Shown one piece after another: positions 44,158 to 53,551 of a DNA stretch of 64,000 nt; within the stretch, counting starts at the first letter, position 1; each line of letters starts with the position of its first letter. The stretch lies in the NCBI GenBank assembly GCA_918797485.1, contig CAKKNE010000004.1:310001-374000 (forward strand), given 5' to 3'. The notes below the pieces were generated by a model, which was given only the letters and a program-made list of their open reading frames with translations, made no database searches and was not told where the DNA came from. The DNA is from Pelagomonas calceolata. Lineage: Eukaryota; Sar; Pelagophyceae; Pelagomonadales; Pelagomonadaceae. The position numbers and the translations under genes were made by a program.

Positions 44158-45398
44158 ATGAAGGCCGCCGTTCTCCTCGCCACCGCCGCTCATGCCGCCA
44201 AGCAGGCCGTAGAGGAGCCTGCCGAGTCGCCGGTCGCGTGCGTGCCCGCGTCCAAAATTAACATTCGGCTGCCGGCGCGCCTCGGCGGTCGCGCGCGCCG
44301 CGCGCTGGGGGGGCAGCCGCGGAGCGCTTCCATCAAGCCCCCGCGGCCGCCCGGGCCCCGCCGCGTCGATCGGCGGCGCGGCGCCCGCCCTTGGTTGCGC
44401 CGCGCGCGTGTGGCGCCGCAACCGCGACCGCCGCGCGCCGCGACCGCGCCCGCCGCCCGCCCCGGCCACGCCCCGGCGCGCCCGCCGCGACCGCAACCCC
44501 AAACACGCAGGTTCCTCATCGACCCCGTCAAGGAGATGGTGAACAAGGGCATCGAGACCGCCACCACGGGCGCGGGCTGGCTCAAGGGCGGCCCGCAGAT
44601 GGTCTCCGACGTCGTCTGCGGCATCATCGACACCTGGGTCTCGGTCATCGACCCGAACGAGGGCACGATCCGCAAGGCGATGTCGGGCGACGCCGCGACG
44701 CTCGACGAGCTCGCCTCGCTCGCCTCCACCATCGGCTCCATCGTCTTCGTCGTCTACGTCTGCATGACGGCCGTCAACCTCTTCCTGGCCACGGCCGAGT
44801 CCGTGCCTGCGTGGGAATCAATTGTCGCGGCGCGTCTCCACGCCATCGACGCGTCGCCACGCCATCGAGATGTGGTCTCTCATTGGTTGATTTGCGCACA
44901 GGTCGGTTCGCGACTACTTCAAGAACTACCTCACGATTCCCAAGCTCTCGAAAGCCGTTCCGATCGTCGGCCAGTACCTCGCGCCGGCGGACGGTCCGTG
45001 GGCCACCGCCACGGGCCCGATCCAGAAGTACGTCTTGGACCCCGTCAAGAACTGGAAACACCGCACGATCCTGCCCTTCGAGGGCTCGCACGGCTCCACG
45101 CTCTCGGGCACGATTGCGACCATCACGGCCGCGACGTCAGTCCTGTGTGGAAATCAAATTTCGCGGCGCTTCTGAGGTGTGGATCGTAACCCCCTCGATT
45201 CAGTCATCACAACCGCCTTGTCGCCGAGAAACGACACTCACTGGTTGATTTCCACTCAGGTCCGCCTGCTTGCTCCTCTCGACGACGCCCGACGTCCTTG
45301 CTTTGGCTCGCGGTGGTGCCGACAAGGCCGCCGCCGAGGCGCTCGCCTGGACGGTCGGCACGGCCCTGGGCCTCAAGTACGTCGCCGCGCGCGCGTAG
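44158..45398 (+). CDS. Hypothetical membrane protein interrupted by two introners
   Basis: Exons 44158-44798, 44902-45135 and 45260-45398 give 337 residues. It starts MKAAVLLATAAHAAKQAVEE, a signal-like leader. Three later hydrophobic parts include SIVFVVYVCMTAVNLFLAT and TLSGTIATITAAT. Both splices are phase 2 and restore continuous sequence (TAE/SVRDYFKNYL and AAT/SACLLLS). The segment 44238-44510 encodes 91 residues of Arg/Pro/Ala-rich sequence unlike the rest; it starts with GT, ends with CACGCAG and is a multiple of three without stops, so it may be a further intron (protein then 246 residues). No known family recognised. Confidence 0.7.
44807..44901 (+). mobile_element. Introner element IE6
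   Basis: Ends CTGCGTGGGAATCAA and TTGGTTGATTTGCGCACAG, with matching variant bases at both ends. Flanking 8-mers gtccgtgc (44799-44806) and gtcggttc (44902-44909) match at 6 of 8. Intron GT at 44799 to CAG at 44901 (103 nt). Interior has CCACGCCATCGACGCG. Confidence 0.85.
45143..45259 (+). mobile_element. Introner element IE7
   Basis: Ends CTGTGTGGAAATCAAATTTC and CACTGGTTGATTTCCACTCAG. Donor GT at 45136 (7 bases before the element) and acceptor CAG at 45257-45259 (124 nt) keep phase 2. Flanks gtcagtcc and gtccgcct match at 5 of 8. It keeps the IE1 polarity and a different interior. Confidence 0.8.
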
Positions 45399-45586
45399 AG
45401 CACTTGGCACCCCGCCTCGCCGGAGACAGAAAAACCCCCGGCCGCGCGGCGCTTCCCCCACCATCTCGAGCCGGCCTGTTCCCCGCCGGCATAAGTTATC
45501 CCGAGAATATCCCATAGACACGGTGGCAGACCCCGGTACGCCAGCGGCGCGCGCTATAGGCACTTTCAAGTTAGGCACAGGAGGCG

Positions 45587-46729
45587 TCAGGGCACACGCG
45601 CGTAAAGCCGGCACGGCGCCTCCGGCGCGCCCGCCACGAGCAGAGGCGCGACGGTCATGCGCGCGCCGCGCGCGGGCAGCTCCTCCTTGAGGTTCGCGTT
45701 CGCCACGACGTAGGCGTCCCTCTGGAGCAGTTCCCGCAAAGCCCCAGACACACCAGGGCCGTCGAGCGCCATCGTATCGATAACCACACCAACAACGCCC
45801 CGGTCCCTCAGGAGTCTAGCCGCGCCCTCGGCGACGCCCGGGAAGTGCAGACGAGCGAGACCCGTGCTCTCATCAATATCTGTCCAATCAGTCACGTTGT
45901 AGTACGCGTCTCGGTTCGCGTAGTGCCTGGCGGCCCAGCCCGTCCTTATTGCAACCAAACTGCCTCTAGGTATGGGGGCGTGGCGCCGCTCGTCCTGTTC
46001 AATATCTTCCGGTGTCAGTACGAAATCAGCATCGACGTACGGCGCGCCACAGTCGATGACAACTAGTGGTACGTCCACTAGTTCCTCAATCGAGAACCTA
46101 TCTATGCTTCTACCGCCGACCACGTAGTGACTGGGTGCTTGGAGATGCGTGCCACTTCCACCATCTAAGGCAAATGATTTCCTTTCCACGGCTCCGGGAT
46201 ATCCTGAAGTTTCGACCGCGTCTATGAATAAGGGAGCGACGTCGGGCCGCTGCGTCGCTTCCGAACTCAGGGAGAAGCCGCAGTCCACAATCGAACCGCC
46301 CGTGGTGACGGCCTTGCCGCCGCCACATCTCGTTTTTTCAGTAGGCCTGGACGGCGCTTGCGGTGCCCCGCGGGCGAAGCACTTCGTCCGCTCCGGTCTT
46401 CGTGAAGGCGGCGGCGGCGGCGGCCGCGCGCGCCCGCCGCAGCGCGTCCGCTCCGTCTCCCTAAAAGGATTCGACTCGGCCGTGCGTCGCGCGAGCCACC
46501 CTCGGTTCGCGCAGCGCGTCCGCTCCTGCTCTCTTAAGAATGGATTCTGGTCGCTCCTCCCATTATTGCGGCAGTTCACGCGTTCGGTCGCGCGGCTCGC
46601 GAGCCTTGACGGCGTTAACGAGCCGTTCGCGCACGCGACCGGCAGCAAATTGCTCCGCGTCTTGGCGCGCGGGTCTTCCGTTTGTGTCCTAGCGCGGTCG
46701 AGGGGCGAGTCGACGTTGAGGCGCTCCAT
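45587..46729 (-). CDS. Cyclase-family protein (kynurenine-formamidase fold), active-site Asp changed
   Basis: 380 residues. From about 145 it follows the cyclase family (PF04199-type metal hydrolases): SFALDGGSGTHLQAPSHYVV, RFSIEELVDVPLVVIDCGAP, VAIRTGWAARHY, HFPGVAEGAARLLRDRGVVG. The family motif GTHxDAPxH reads GTHLQAPSH, so the metal-binding Asp is Gln and activity is uncertain. The first 140 residues are a Cys/Arg-rich region with a recurring ETERTRCGG-type unit (REQERTRCANRG, RRPERTKCFARG, PTEKTRCGGG) that I do not recognise. It shares a divergent promoter with the lumen protein at 47022. Confidence 0.75.
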   Translation of the reverse strand: MERLNVDSPLDRARTQTEDPRAKTRSNLLPVACANGSLTPSRLASRATERVNCRNNGRSDQNPFLREQERTRCANRGWLARRTAESNPFRETERTRCGGRARPPPPPPSRRPERTKCFARGAPQAPSRPTEKTRCGGGKAVTTGGSIVDCGFSLSSEATQRPDVAPLFIDAVETSGYPGAVERKSFALDGGSGTHLQAPSHYVVGGRSIDRFSIEELVDVPLVVIDCGAPYVDADFVLTPEDIEQDERRHAPIPRGSLVAIRTGWAARHYANRDAYYNVTDWTDIDESTGLARLHFPGVAEGAARLLRDRGVVGVVIDTMALDGPGVSGALRELLQRDAYVVANANLKEELPARGARMTVAPLLVAGAPEAPCRLYARVP

Positions 46730-46933
46730 TGTTCTAGGTTTGTCTCGGCACGCCTGTGGCGTTCTTCTGCGTTATTGGCACCTGTGGTCTCCCGAGCTCT
46801 GTGCGGGGTGCGGCCGCGTCGGGCCGGGCTGGACCGACGGCGCAGCTTCAGAATATGTGCTGCGCCCTGTTCTTACGGTACGCCGTGTGTTTTTTAGCGC
46901 GCTTGCGGTGCTTTACCTTGCTCTTGTGATTAT

Positions 46934-46960
46934 CTAGCGGTCTGTAAGGCACTAGCGAGC
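46934..46960 (-). promoter_or_regulatory. CTAGTGTCTTRC quasi-palindrome, copy 6
   Basis: On the minus strand GCTAGTGCCTTACAGACCGC then TAG. It lies 62 bases upstream of the ATG at 47022 and about 205 from the divergent start at 46729. Confidence 0.45.
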
Positions 46961-47021
46961 TCCAGCAATCGCATCGCAGCAGTCGACTGTGAGCCATTCA
47001 GAGCATCCGGGCCGCTAGAAT

Positions 47022-47801
47022 ATGATGCCGCGACCCCTGTTGCTGATTGCAGCCGCCTGCGGCAGCGCACATGCCCTCGCGCCACTGCAACAAAGCCGGA
47101 GAGCGCTGCTGACTACCCCTGCAACCGGCCCCGCGGCGCACGTAAGCCGGCGAGCGCTGCTGACGACCACCGCGACCGGTTCCGCGGCGCTCGTCCTCAG
47201 CCCGGCGACGGCATCGGCCGGCAGCAAACTGGAGGACGGCCTCGCGCTGCCCGACGGCGCGCGGCAGTTCAACGAGTTCCAGGGCCTGAAGGGTGAGTGG
47301 ACGCGCTTCGGAGAACGGCTGAAGAAGACGGACATCGACGACAAGGAGTGGGAGGGCGTGCCCCTGTTGTTGCGACGTGTGTATGATGCCGGAGATGATA
47401 TGTTATACATGGCCAAGGGTGCGTTCCAGCGTAGTTACTTCCAGACATATCTCCCAAGGACGACATCCACTACTGGCAACCGAGTGCGAGGGCGTGACAC
47501 CCCGACCACGTGAAGCTGACGAGAACCCAAACTTTGAATCAACCATCCGAGGGGCGTTTATATGTATCGCGGGTCGTTCGTCGTCGCTGGCGCGCGGTCG
47601 ACCGCATCTCACACAGGCCTCGCCAAGGACAAGCAGGACGCCGCGAAGAAGCTCGCGAAGGACTTCCAGAAAGGTGTGAAAGACGCCGACCGGCCCGCCC
47701 AGGCCAAGGACCGGGCGACGGTCATCAAAGCCTACGAGGCGACCGCACCTTTATTGTCGGACTTCCTCGACCTCACGAGCGACGTGCCGGCCGAATTGTA
47801 G
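47022..47801 (+). CDS. PsbQ-like thylakoid lumen protein
   Basis: Exons 47022-47418 and 47617-47801 give 193 residues. The leader is bipartite or tripartite: a signal peptide ending in AHALAPLQQS (ASAFAP-like), then two RRALLTT motifs of twin-arginine type, and a signal-cleavage-like TASAGS before the mature part. The mature protein is a roughly 130-residue helical bundle (EWTRFGERLKKTDIDDKEWE, LRRVYDAGDDMLYMAKG, then AKKLAKDFQKGVKDADRPAQ). This fits extrinsic photosystem II proteins of the PsbQ/PsbQ' type, which stabilise the oxygen-evolving complex. The family call rests on leader and helical layout. The intron (198 nt) ends CACACAG but is not an obvious introner. Confidence 0.65.
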
Positions 47802-47857
47802 GATGTTTAATGTTTAACACGAGAGTACGCTATCGACGCGATGTCAATCACACAACT

Positions 47858-49360
47858 TTACGCCGGCCTAGCTGATCCGAACGTCGCGTTCCAGGCCTCG
47901 TACTGCTCCAAGTCGGACTGGGCCACGGTGGCAGCTGTCACGGCCAAAGCGGCGTCGAAGTGTTTGAGGGAAATGGGCGGGATCTGCGACTCGTCTATAC
48001 TACCACCGGCCGCGAACAACTTGCTACCAACATCGCGCATGGGCCCCATGGCCGCCTCCTGGCACAGATTCCGCATGTCCGCCCCGGAAAACCCGTCGGT
48101 CTTCGGGACGAGGTACCCTTCAATATCCGCTTCCGTCAAACAGTGGCGGTTCTTCGCGAGTAACGTTTTGAGTAGCGTCGTCCTCGCGTCGTCGTCCGGT
48201 AATGGTACGTAGAACCTTTTGACGAAGCGGCGCCTCGCGGCCTCATCGAGCTCCTGCGGGCGGTTGGTGGCGCCGACGACTAATACCCTTTCCTTGTTCG
48301 ACGCATCTCCCGACCCGACGCCTTCCAGCTGCACCAGGAACTCCGTCTTCAGTCTACGGGAAGCCTCGTTCTCGTTCGAATTGCGCTGACTGAGTAATGA
48401 ATCGACCTCGTCGATGAAGACCACGGAGGGCTCCTTGTAGCCGGCGACCGCGAACATCGTCCGCACCAACTTCTCGGACTCGCCGATCCACTTCGACATC
48501 AATGACGAGGCACTGATCGAGAAGAACGTGGCGCCCGACGACGACGCGATGGCTCTCCCAATTAAAGTTTTTCCAGTCCCGGGCGGTCCAAATAAAAGCA
48601 TGCCCTTGGGCACGGCTCGGAGCCCCGTAAACAATTCCGGCCGCTGCATCGGCCAAATCACCATCTCCTGGATCGATCTTTTGGCATCTGCCAAACCGGC
48701 GACGTCTTCGAAGGTCACGGGCGAGCCGCTGTCGATGACCTCCTGTTCGATGCGCTTGACGAGCTCCTTGTCGCAGCCTTTTAATCTTTCTGGCAATTCG
48801 TCCTCTTCTTCTTTTTTTTCCTCCTGCTTCTTCTGCTTCTTTTGTTGCTGTTGACCGCCGGGCTGGGGCGAGGCGGATCTCGCTCTAGGCACGCGGAAGC
48901 CGCGTCTTTGTCCGCCACCGGCCGCGCGGAACCCGCCTCGCGACGGCGGCGGCGGCTCGTCTTCTTCGTCACTGTATTGGGGCGGGCCGTACCTCGGCGC
49001 GCGCGGTCTAGCCCGTTGCGGCGGTTGTCTTCTCCGATCGGGCACGTCTCCAAAACTCCGGCGTTTCGGTGGTTCCTCCTCTTTCGTAGTCCCCATAAGA
49101 GCAGCCAGCGATGAGCCTCCCGGCAGCGGCGCCGGCGCCGGCTTCTTGGGCGCCTTCGCCGCGATTTCACTTACTGATGGTAAGTTACGGACGTCGCTTA
49201 GTCGCAGGGGTTCGGCGACGGCCGTGGCCCGCGCGAAGGCCGCGGCCGCGACGCCGAAGCGCTGGCCGCGGGCCCTTTTTGCTGCTTCTTGTAAAGATGG
49301 CGGTAGACCACAGGGCTGGCTGAGGGCGGCCCAGGCGGCGTCGAGTTCTGTCGTGTCCAT
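47858..49360 (-). CDS. FIGNL1: Fidgetin-like AAA ATPase (FIGNL1 type)
   Basis: 500 residues from the ATG at 49360 (MDTTELDAAWAALSQPCGLP). A disordered Arg/Pro-rich middle and a Gln/Lys stretch precede the meiotic-clade AAA domain: VTFEDVAGLADAKRSIQEMV, Walker A GPPGTGKT, pore-loop region SLMSKWIGESEKLVRTMF, Walker B VVFIDEVDSLLSQR, RRLKTEFLVQLEG, and the C-terminal Vps4-type helix. The clade includes katanin, spastin and fidgetin; the insertion pattern and short N-terminus favour fidgetin-like 1, which works in recombination and microtubule handling. No intron. The frame is open upstream of the chosen ATG but without family resemblance. Confidence 0.85.
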   Translation of the reverse strand: MDTTELDAAWAALSQPCGLPPSLQEAAKRARGQRFGVAAAAFARATAVAEPLRLSDVRNLPSVSEIAAKAPKKPAPAPLPGGSSLAALMGTTKEEEPPKRRSFGDVPDRRRQPPQRARPRAPRYGPPQYSDEEDEPPPPSRGGFRAAGGGQRRGFRVPRARSASPQPGGQQQQKKQKKQEEKKEEEDELPERLKGCDKELVKRIEQEVIDSGSPVTFEDVAGLADAKRSIQEMVIWPMQRPELFTGLRAVPKGMLLFGPPGTGKTLIGRAIASSSGATFFSISASSLMSKWIGESEKLVRTMFAVAGYKEPSVVFIDEVDSLLSQRNSNENEASRRLKTEFLVQLEGVGSGDASNKERVLVVGATNRPQELDEAARRRFVKRFYVPLPDDDARTTLLKTLLAKNRHCLTEADIEGYLVPKTDGFSGADMRNLCQEAAMGPMRDVGSKLFAAGGSIDESQIPPISLKHFDAALAVTAATVAQSDLEQYEAWNATFGSARPA

Positions 49361-49678
49361 GGCTCGTGCTTTGGTCGCGTCGATCGCTGCGCTCAAATTG
49401 GGTGTGCTTTGGCTAATGCTGTGAGCGCGCTTGCTGGGCGCGGTCACAGCGCAGGAGTGAAAGCAATGGTCAGTAGCACTGTGAGAGTTGCTCAAACAAC
49501 CGCTACGTTGATTTGTGCGCGATAGTACGCTGGACGACGAGCGCACGCGCTCGATCGATTCCTGGTCACGGGTTTTACTCGATCACCGTCGCAGCCCATG
49601 GAGACCGCGATAGATCAATACAGGGTACTTAGTAAGCGGCTCAAATGCACTCGGCGCCTTCGCGGCGGCACGCCTCCG
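49361..49678. other. Intergenic, no gene seen
   Basis: 318 bases from the FIGNL1 start (49360) to the end of the minus-strand aminotransferase (49679). No dispersed motif or gene recognised; it must contain the FIGNL1 promoter and the 3' end of the aminotransferase gene. Confidence 0.4.
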
Positions 49679-51147
49679 TTACGCGCCGTCGAAGCTCGAG
49701 CCGGTCGTGAGGCCGCGGAGCACCGCGGGCCGGCCCGTCGTGTGCGGCTTCGGGTCGCCGCTGCCGGCCACGCCGTGCCGGTCCGCAATTGTTTTGACGG
49801 CGTCGGCGAAGATAGCAAGGCCTTCATCCAGATCCTCATCATTCACGATCAACGGCGGGATCAATCGACAGGCCTCGTGCACACCGGCCGTCAGCGCGAG
49901 GAGCCCGTTCGCCTCGCACTCGCGCGACACCTCGCCGGCGAAGCCCGTGAGCGACTTGTCGAACTCGACTCCTAACATCAAGCCCGGGCCGCGGACGTCT
50001 ACCACCGCGGGACACTCTGCCTTGAGCGTGTTTAGAGTGGAAGTGGCGCGCGCGCCCTGCTTCCGGACCTGTGTGGAGAGACCTCCGTGAGCCGCCACGC
50101 CATCGAGCAGACGCGTGCACGCCGGTTCCGCACGTTATCGAGGACGCCCTCTTCTTCAAATACGTCGAGCGTCGCGATGGCCGCGGCGCACGCGACGGCG
50201 TTGCCTCCATACGTCCCGCCCATGCAGCCCGGCGGCTGCTTGTCCGCAATTTCGGCCTTCGAGATCACCGCACTCAGAGGATAACCGGACGCGAGGCCCT
50301 TCGCCGTCGTCAGAATGTCCGGCTGCACGCCCGCCGCTTCACAAGCGTAGAACGCGCCCGTGCGCCCGGCGCCGCTCTGGACCTCGTCGGCGATCAGCAA
50401 AGCGCCGTGCGCGTCGCACCACTCGCGCAGATGTTTTAGGAAGCTATGCGGCGCCGGGACGAAGCCGCCCTCGCCGAGGACGGGCTCGAGGATCACGGCG
50501 GCCAACTCCGACGGGGCGACCTGCTGCTTCACGAGGAGGTCGAGCTGCTCGCGGCAGTAGGCCTTGTCGCCGCCGAGACCGGGATACGGGGCAAAAAACG
50601 CGCCGTACGGCAGCGGTCCGGCGTTGCCTCCCCTGTACCCGATTCCAGAAGTAGTGATCGCGAGCGTGCCGGCGGTGCGGCCGTGATAGCCACCGCGAAA
50701 CGCTACGACACCGGCGCGGCCCGTCGCCTGGCGCGCCAACCGGAGCGCCCCTTCGACGGCCTCCGCTCCTGATGTGGCGAAGAAAAACCGGTCCAGACCG
50801 AGCGCGTAGGGCTCCAACCGCTCGATCAACTGCAGCGCTCGATCATGGTGCGTCACGCTCATTTGTAAATGCGACGCGAGGCCGGCCTGCTCTCGGACGG
50901 CCTCGACGACTTTGGGGTGGCAGTGGCCCGTGCTCGTCACGCCTATCCCGGACGCAAAGTCGATGAGTTCGTTGCCGTCCGCATCCCAGACGCGGCTTCC
51001 CAAACCCTGGACGAGGACGCGCTCCGAAAGGCGTTTTATGCCGGGAAAGAGTTTCGCGGCCGCCGTCACGCGCGCTTCTTCGGACGCCTGTAAGGTCCTG
51101 GCGACGGAGCACTTGAGAGCTTGCGGTCTCAGCGCGGCCTGGAACAT
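49679..51147 (-). CDS. Class III PLP aminotransferase (GABA/ornithine type)
   Basis: Exons 51147-50134 and 50068-49679 give 467 residues. PLP-enzyme landmarks: DADGNELIDFASGIGVTSTG, ATSGAEAVEGALRLARQATG, FRGGYHGRTAGTL, LIADEVQSGAGRTGAFYACE, then TTAKGLASGYPLSAV with the Schiff-base Lys. The pattern fits 4-aminobutyrate or acetylornithine/ornithine aminotransferase; GGTYGGNAVACAAAIATLD leans to GABA transaminase. The leader (MFQAALRPQALKCSVARTLQ) looks mitochondrial. The single intron is an introner with a well-kept target duplication; splicing joins EEEGVLDN to VRKQGARATS. Last 30 residues are an unusual Gly/Thr/Arg extension. Confidence 0.88.
50069..50125 (-). mobile_element. Introner element IE8, left end decayed
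   Basis: On the minus strand it ends CTCTCCACACAG and contains CTGCTCGATGGCGTGGCGGC; the left inverted repeat is degraded (CCGGCGTGCACG). Flanking 8-mers gtgcggaa (50133-50126) and gtccggaa (50068-50061) match at 7 of 8. Intron 50133-50069 is only 65 nt and starts with the GT of the first 8-mer. Confidence 0.8.
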
Positions 51148-51450
51148 TGCCTATTGGGGCGTGCGTGCCCGCTCAACTACTCTCTTACAGTGTGTGGTCT
51201 GAACTAAAGCTCCTTGGCAACACTGCTCAGGACTTCTTCACAGTTAGAAATTGCGGATCTGAAATGAGGACAAGCCAAGTGCCGGCTTTATTGTTTCGAC
51301 ACCACTGATGTGCGTGTATCGCCCGTCTCAGAGACTTCCAAATAGAAGCTCTGTAAAACCCGTTTTTATTTACCCAGAGTTGTTTCCGGATCCTTCAACG
51401 GAAAAGACTTGTCGGAAGGCACACGAACACGAATTACACAACATCGCCAC
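51148..51450. other. Intergenic, AT-richer than average
   Basis: 303 bases between the aminotransferase start and the next minus-strand stop. It holds short AT-rich stretches (AAAACCCGTTTTTATTTACCC). No gene or dispersed motif recognised. Confidence 0.4.
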
Positions 51451-51921
51451 TCACCGCGGCGGCGCCCCGTCGGCGTCGAGCAAAGCCTTGTCGTCTTCCT
51501 CATACGCCTCGCCGCGCCGGTCGTAGTCGTCGGCGTCGGCCGAGAACGCGCCGATAACGGGCCGGAAGAGCCGCGCCCTGCCCGCGCGGTCGCGCGCCGT
51601 GACGCCGCGGACGAGGCGCGGCCGGCCGGAAGTTCCGTCCAGCCCGTGGTTCCGGTGTAGCAGGCAGTGGTAGTGCCTCGTCACGTTCTGGGCGCATTCC
51701 GTCGTGAACGACACGGCGTCGCCCCTCACTTCCCAGGTGCCCTCTTCGTTCTGGTCGTCGTCGAACCAGCAACATCCATTCTCCTCGAAGACGAGGCGCC
51801 GCGTCGCCCTCGAGAGCGTCCACCGTCGTCTTGTCGACAGCGTCCAGGGGCTCGCCGCCGGTAAGAGCGGGTCGAGCGCGGCGCGGGCGACGGCGACGAG
51901 CGCGGCGAGCGCTTTGCGCAT
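51451..51921 (-). CDS. Small hypothetical protein
   Basis: 156 residues, starting MRKALAALVAVARAALDPLL, a plausible signal or mitochondrial leader. Then RRLVFEENGCCWFDDDQNEE and GTWEVRGDAVSFTTECAQNV, a beta-hairpin-like run that recalls calycin or other small beta-barrel proteins, with no firm match. Acidic Asp/Glu-rich C-terminus (SADADDYDRRGEAYEEDDKA). I do not recognise the family. Confidence 0.6.
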   Translation of the reverse strand: MRKALAALVAVARAALDPLLPAASPWTLSTRRRWTLSRATRRLVFEENGCCWFDDDQNEEGTWEVRGDAVSFTTECAQNVTRHYHCLLHRNHGLDGTSGRPRLVRGVTARDRAGRARLFRPVIGAFSADADDYDRRGEAYEEDDKALLDADGAPPR

Positions 51922-52328
51922 GGCTCGGATACGTCGGTGGTGCGTACTGGATTTTGCTGCGCGTGTCGTTAGCGCCGTAGCGACGGCGTGCGAGCACGCC
52001 GGACACCGCTGCCGTGCACTGGCTGGGTCTGCTGCTCACTGGCAGGTTGTGGACGCGCGGTCGCCGACGCTTGCAGCGTTGCTTCTACGCGTTTCTGCCG
52101 ATCGTGTCACGCCTGGCGTCGCTTTTTTGTGATCACTTTTGTCCTAGACGCAGCGATTAGACTCGGAGAGCGCCTGCCTGCAGCGACACGCAGAGCAGTT
52201 TGAAGGTGCTGGCACTGCCGCAACGCGGCACCGCTGACCACGCGGGACTCGTCTCCGGCGTCACGCACGCCACCGCTGCAAGTACAAGACAGCAGGACTC
52301 GTTGCGTCGCACGCATACCGAGACAGCA
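51922..52328. other. Divergent intergenic region
   Basis: 407 bases between starts at 51921 (minus) and 52329 (plus). The frame of HSP33 is open upstream of its ATG for 43 codons, with Thr/Ala-rich content that reads as leader. No dispersed motif recognised. Confidence 0.4.
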
Positions 52329-53387
52329 ATGCGAGCACTACTGCTGCTTCTCGCCGCGGGCAGCGCCGCAGGCTGGCAGCGCAGCAACAACGCCGCCGGC
52401 ATGCCGCAGCAGCAACACGCAAGGTCATCAAGACGCCTCGCGCCGCGACGTGCCCTGAAGGACACCTTCGAGGCGCGCATGATGTCGCTGCCCGGCAAGG
52501 ACGAGCTACGACGAGCGCTGTCGGCGGACGGCTTCGTGAGCGCGAAGGCCGTCGACGTCACGAGAGCGGTGCGCGAGATCTGTCAGCTGCAGGACTGCCT
52601 GCCGTTGGCAGCTACTGCCTTGGGGCGGGCCGTCGCGTCGACGACGCTGGTGGCTGACGGCTTGGAGGCCGAGGAGACGTTTCAAGTGCGTTTTGCCGGC
52701 GACGGACCCTTGCGGGGCGTGTTCAGCGTCTCGAACGGCGCCTTGGAGTCGAGGGCGTACGTGGGCAATCCTAGAGTTGATCTCTCCCCACAAGGCGTCG
52801 CTGCGGGCGTGGGTCGAGGCGAATTGCAGGTCGTCCGACTAAAAAACTTGCCCGGCGAGACGCAAGCGACGACCTACTCGTCTGTCGTAGAAATAAAAAC
52901 GGGCGAAATCGCCGAGGACATCAACCACTACGTGGCGACGTCCGAACAGCGGGAAGGTGCCCTCTCGGCCGGTGTGTCTCTCGACGAGAACGGTGCCGTC
53001 GACGCGTGTGCGGGCTGGCGCGTGGAGCTGCTGCCGGGCGCGCCGCAGGACGTCGCCGACCATTTGATCGAGAACATCAAGAAGGCTGCCACGACGTCGT
53101 CTACGTCGCTGTTGAAGGAGGGCAACACGTGCGAGGCGATCTTGAGGGTTTTGTTAGATGGCATGGACGCTGATTATGCGTTCGACGTGCGGAGACCGCA
53201 GTTCAAGTGCACGTGCGACATTTCTCGCGTGTATCGCACATTAGCCTTGTTGCCGCGGCACGAGGTCGACGAGATTCTAGACTCGAACGAGAAAATAGAA
53301 GCGAAGTGCGAGTTCTGCGCTAGGACCTACTCGCTCGGGCCGGAGGAGATCCGGGCGAAGCTCGACGCGGGCGTGGCGACGGACTAA
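52329..53387 (+). CDS. HSP33 redox-regulated chaperonin, plastid-targeted
   Basis: 352 residues from the ATG at 52329. The leader MRALLLLLAAGSAAGWQRSN is a signal peptide, followed by a basic transit-like stretch. The body is bacterial HslO/Hsp33: FVSAKAVDVTRAVREICQLQ, PLAATALGRAVASTTLVADG, FAGDGPLRGVFSVSNGALES, YVGNPRVDL. The zinc-bound redox switch is intact: FKCTCDISRV (CxC) and KCEFCARTYSL (CxxC), spaced as in the family. In bacteria oxidation of these Cys activates holdase activity; a plastid role under oxidative stress is inferred from the leader and from retention of the gene in algae. Confidence 0.92.
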   Translation: MRALLLLLAAGSAAGWQRSNNAAGMPQQQHARSSRRLAPRRALKDTFEARMMSLPGKDELRRALSADGFVSAKAVDVTRAVREICQLQDCLPLAATALGRAVASTTLVADGLEAEETFQVRFAGDGPLRGVFSVSNGALESRAYVGNPRVDLSPQGVAAGVGRGELQVVRLKNLPGETQATTYSSVVEIKTGEIAEDINHYVATSEQREGALSAGVSLDENGAVDACAGWRVELLPGAPQDVADHLIENIKKAATTSSTSLLKEGNTCEAILRVLLDGMDADYAFDVRRPQFKCTCDISRVYRTLALLPRHEVDEILDSNEKIEAKCEFCARTYSLGPEEIRAKLDAGVATD

Positions 53388-53551
53388 GTATGTGATTAAA
53401 TACCCCGGGCCGGCCGCGTAGCCCACGCCATCGTCTCGAACTCGAAAGCACCGTGACGTGCACCGGTCGAGGGAAATACCGGTCGCGCAAGATGTCGCGC
53501 AGAACCCGCGGCCTACTAGCTCTAGCAAAGAAAAGCACAACACACACTAAG

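Noticed and set aside
46149-46937. Plus-strand frame of 262 residues
   Set aside because: It is antisense to the cyclase-family gene, whose motifs are clear, and runs through the divergent promoter.
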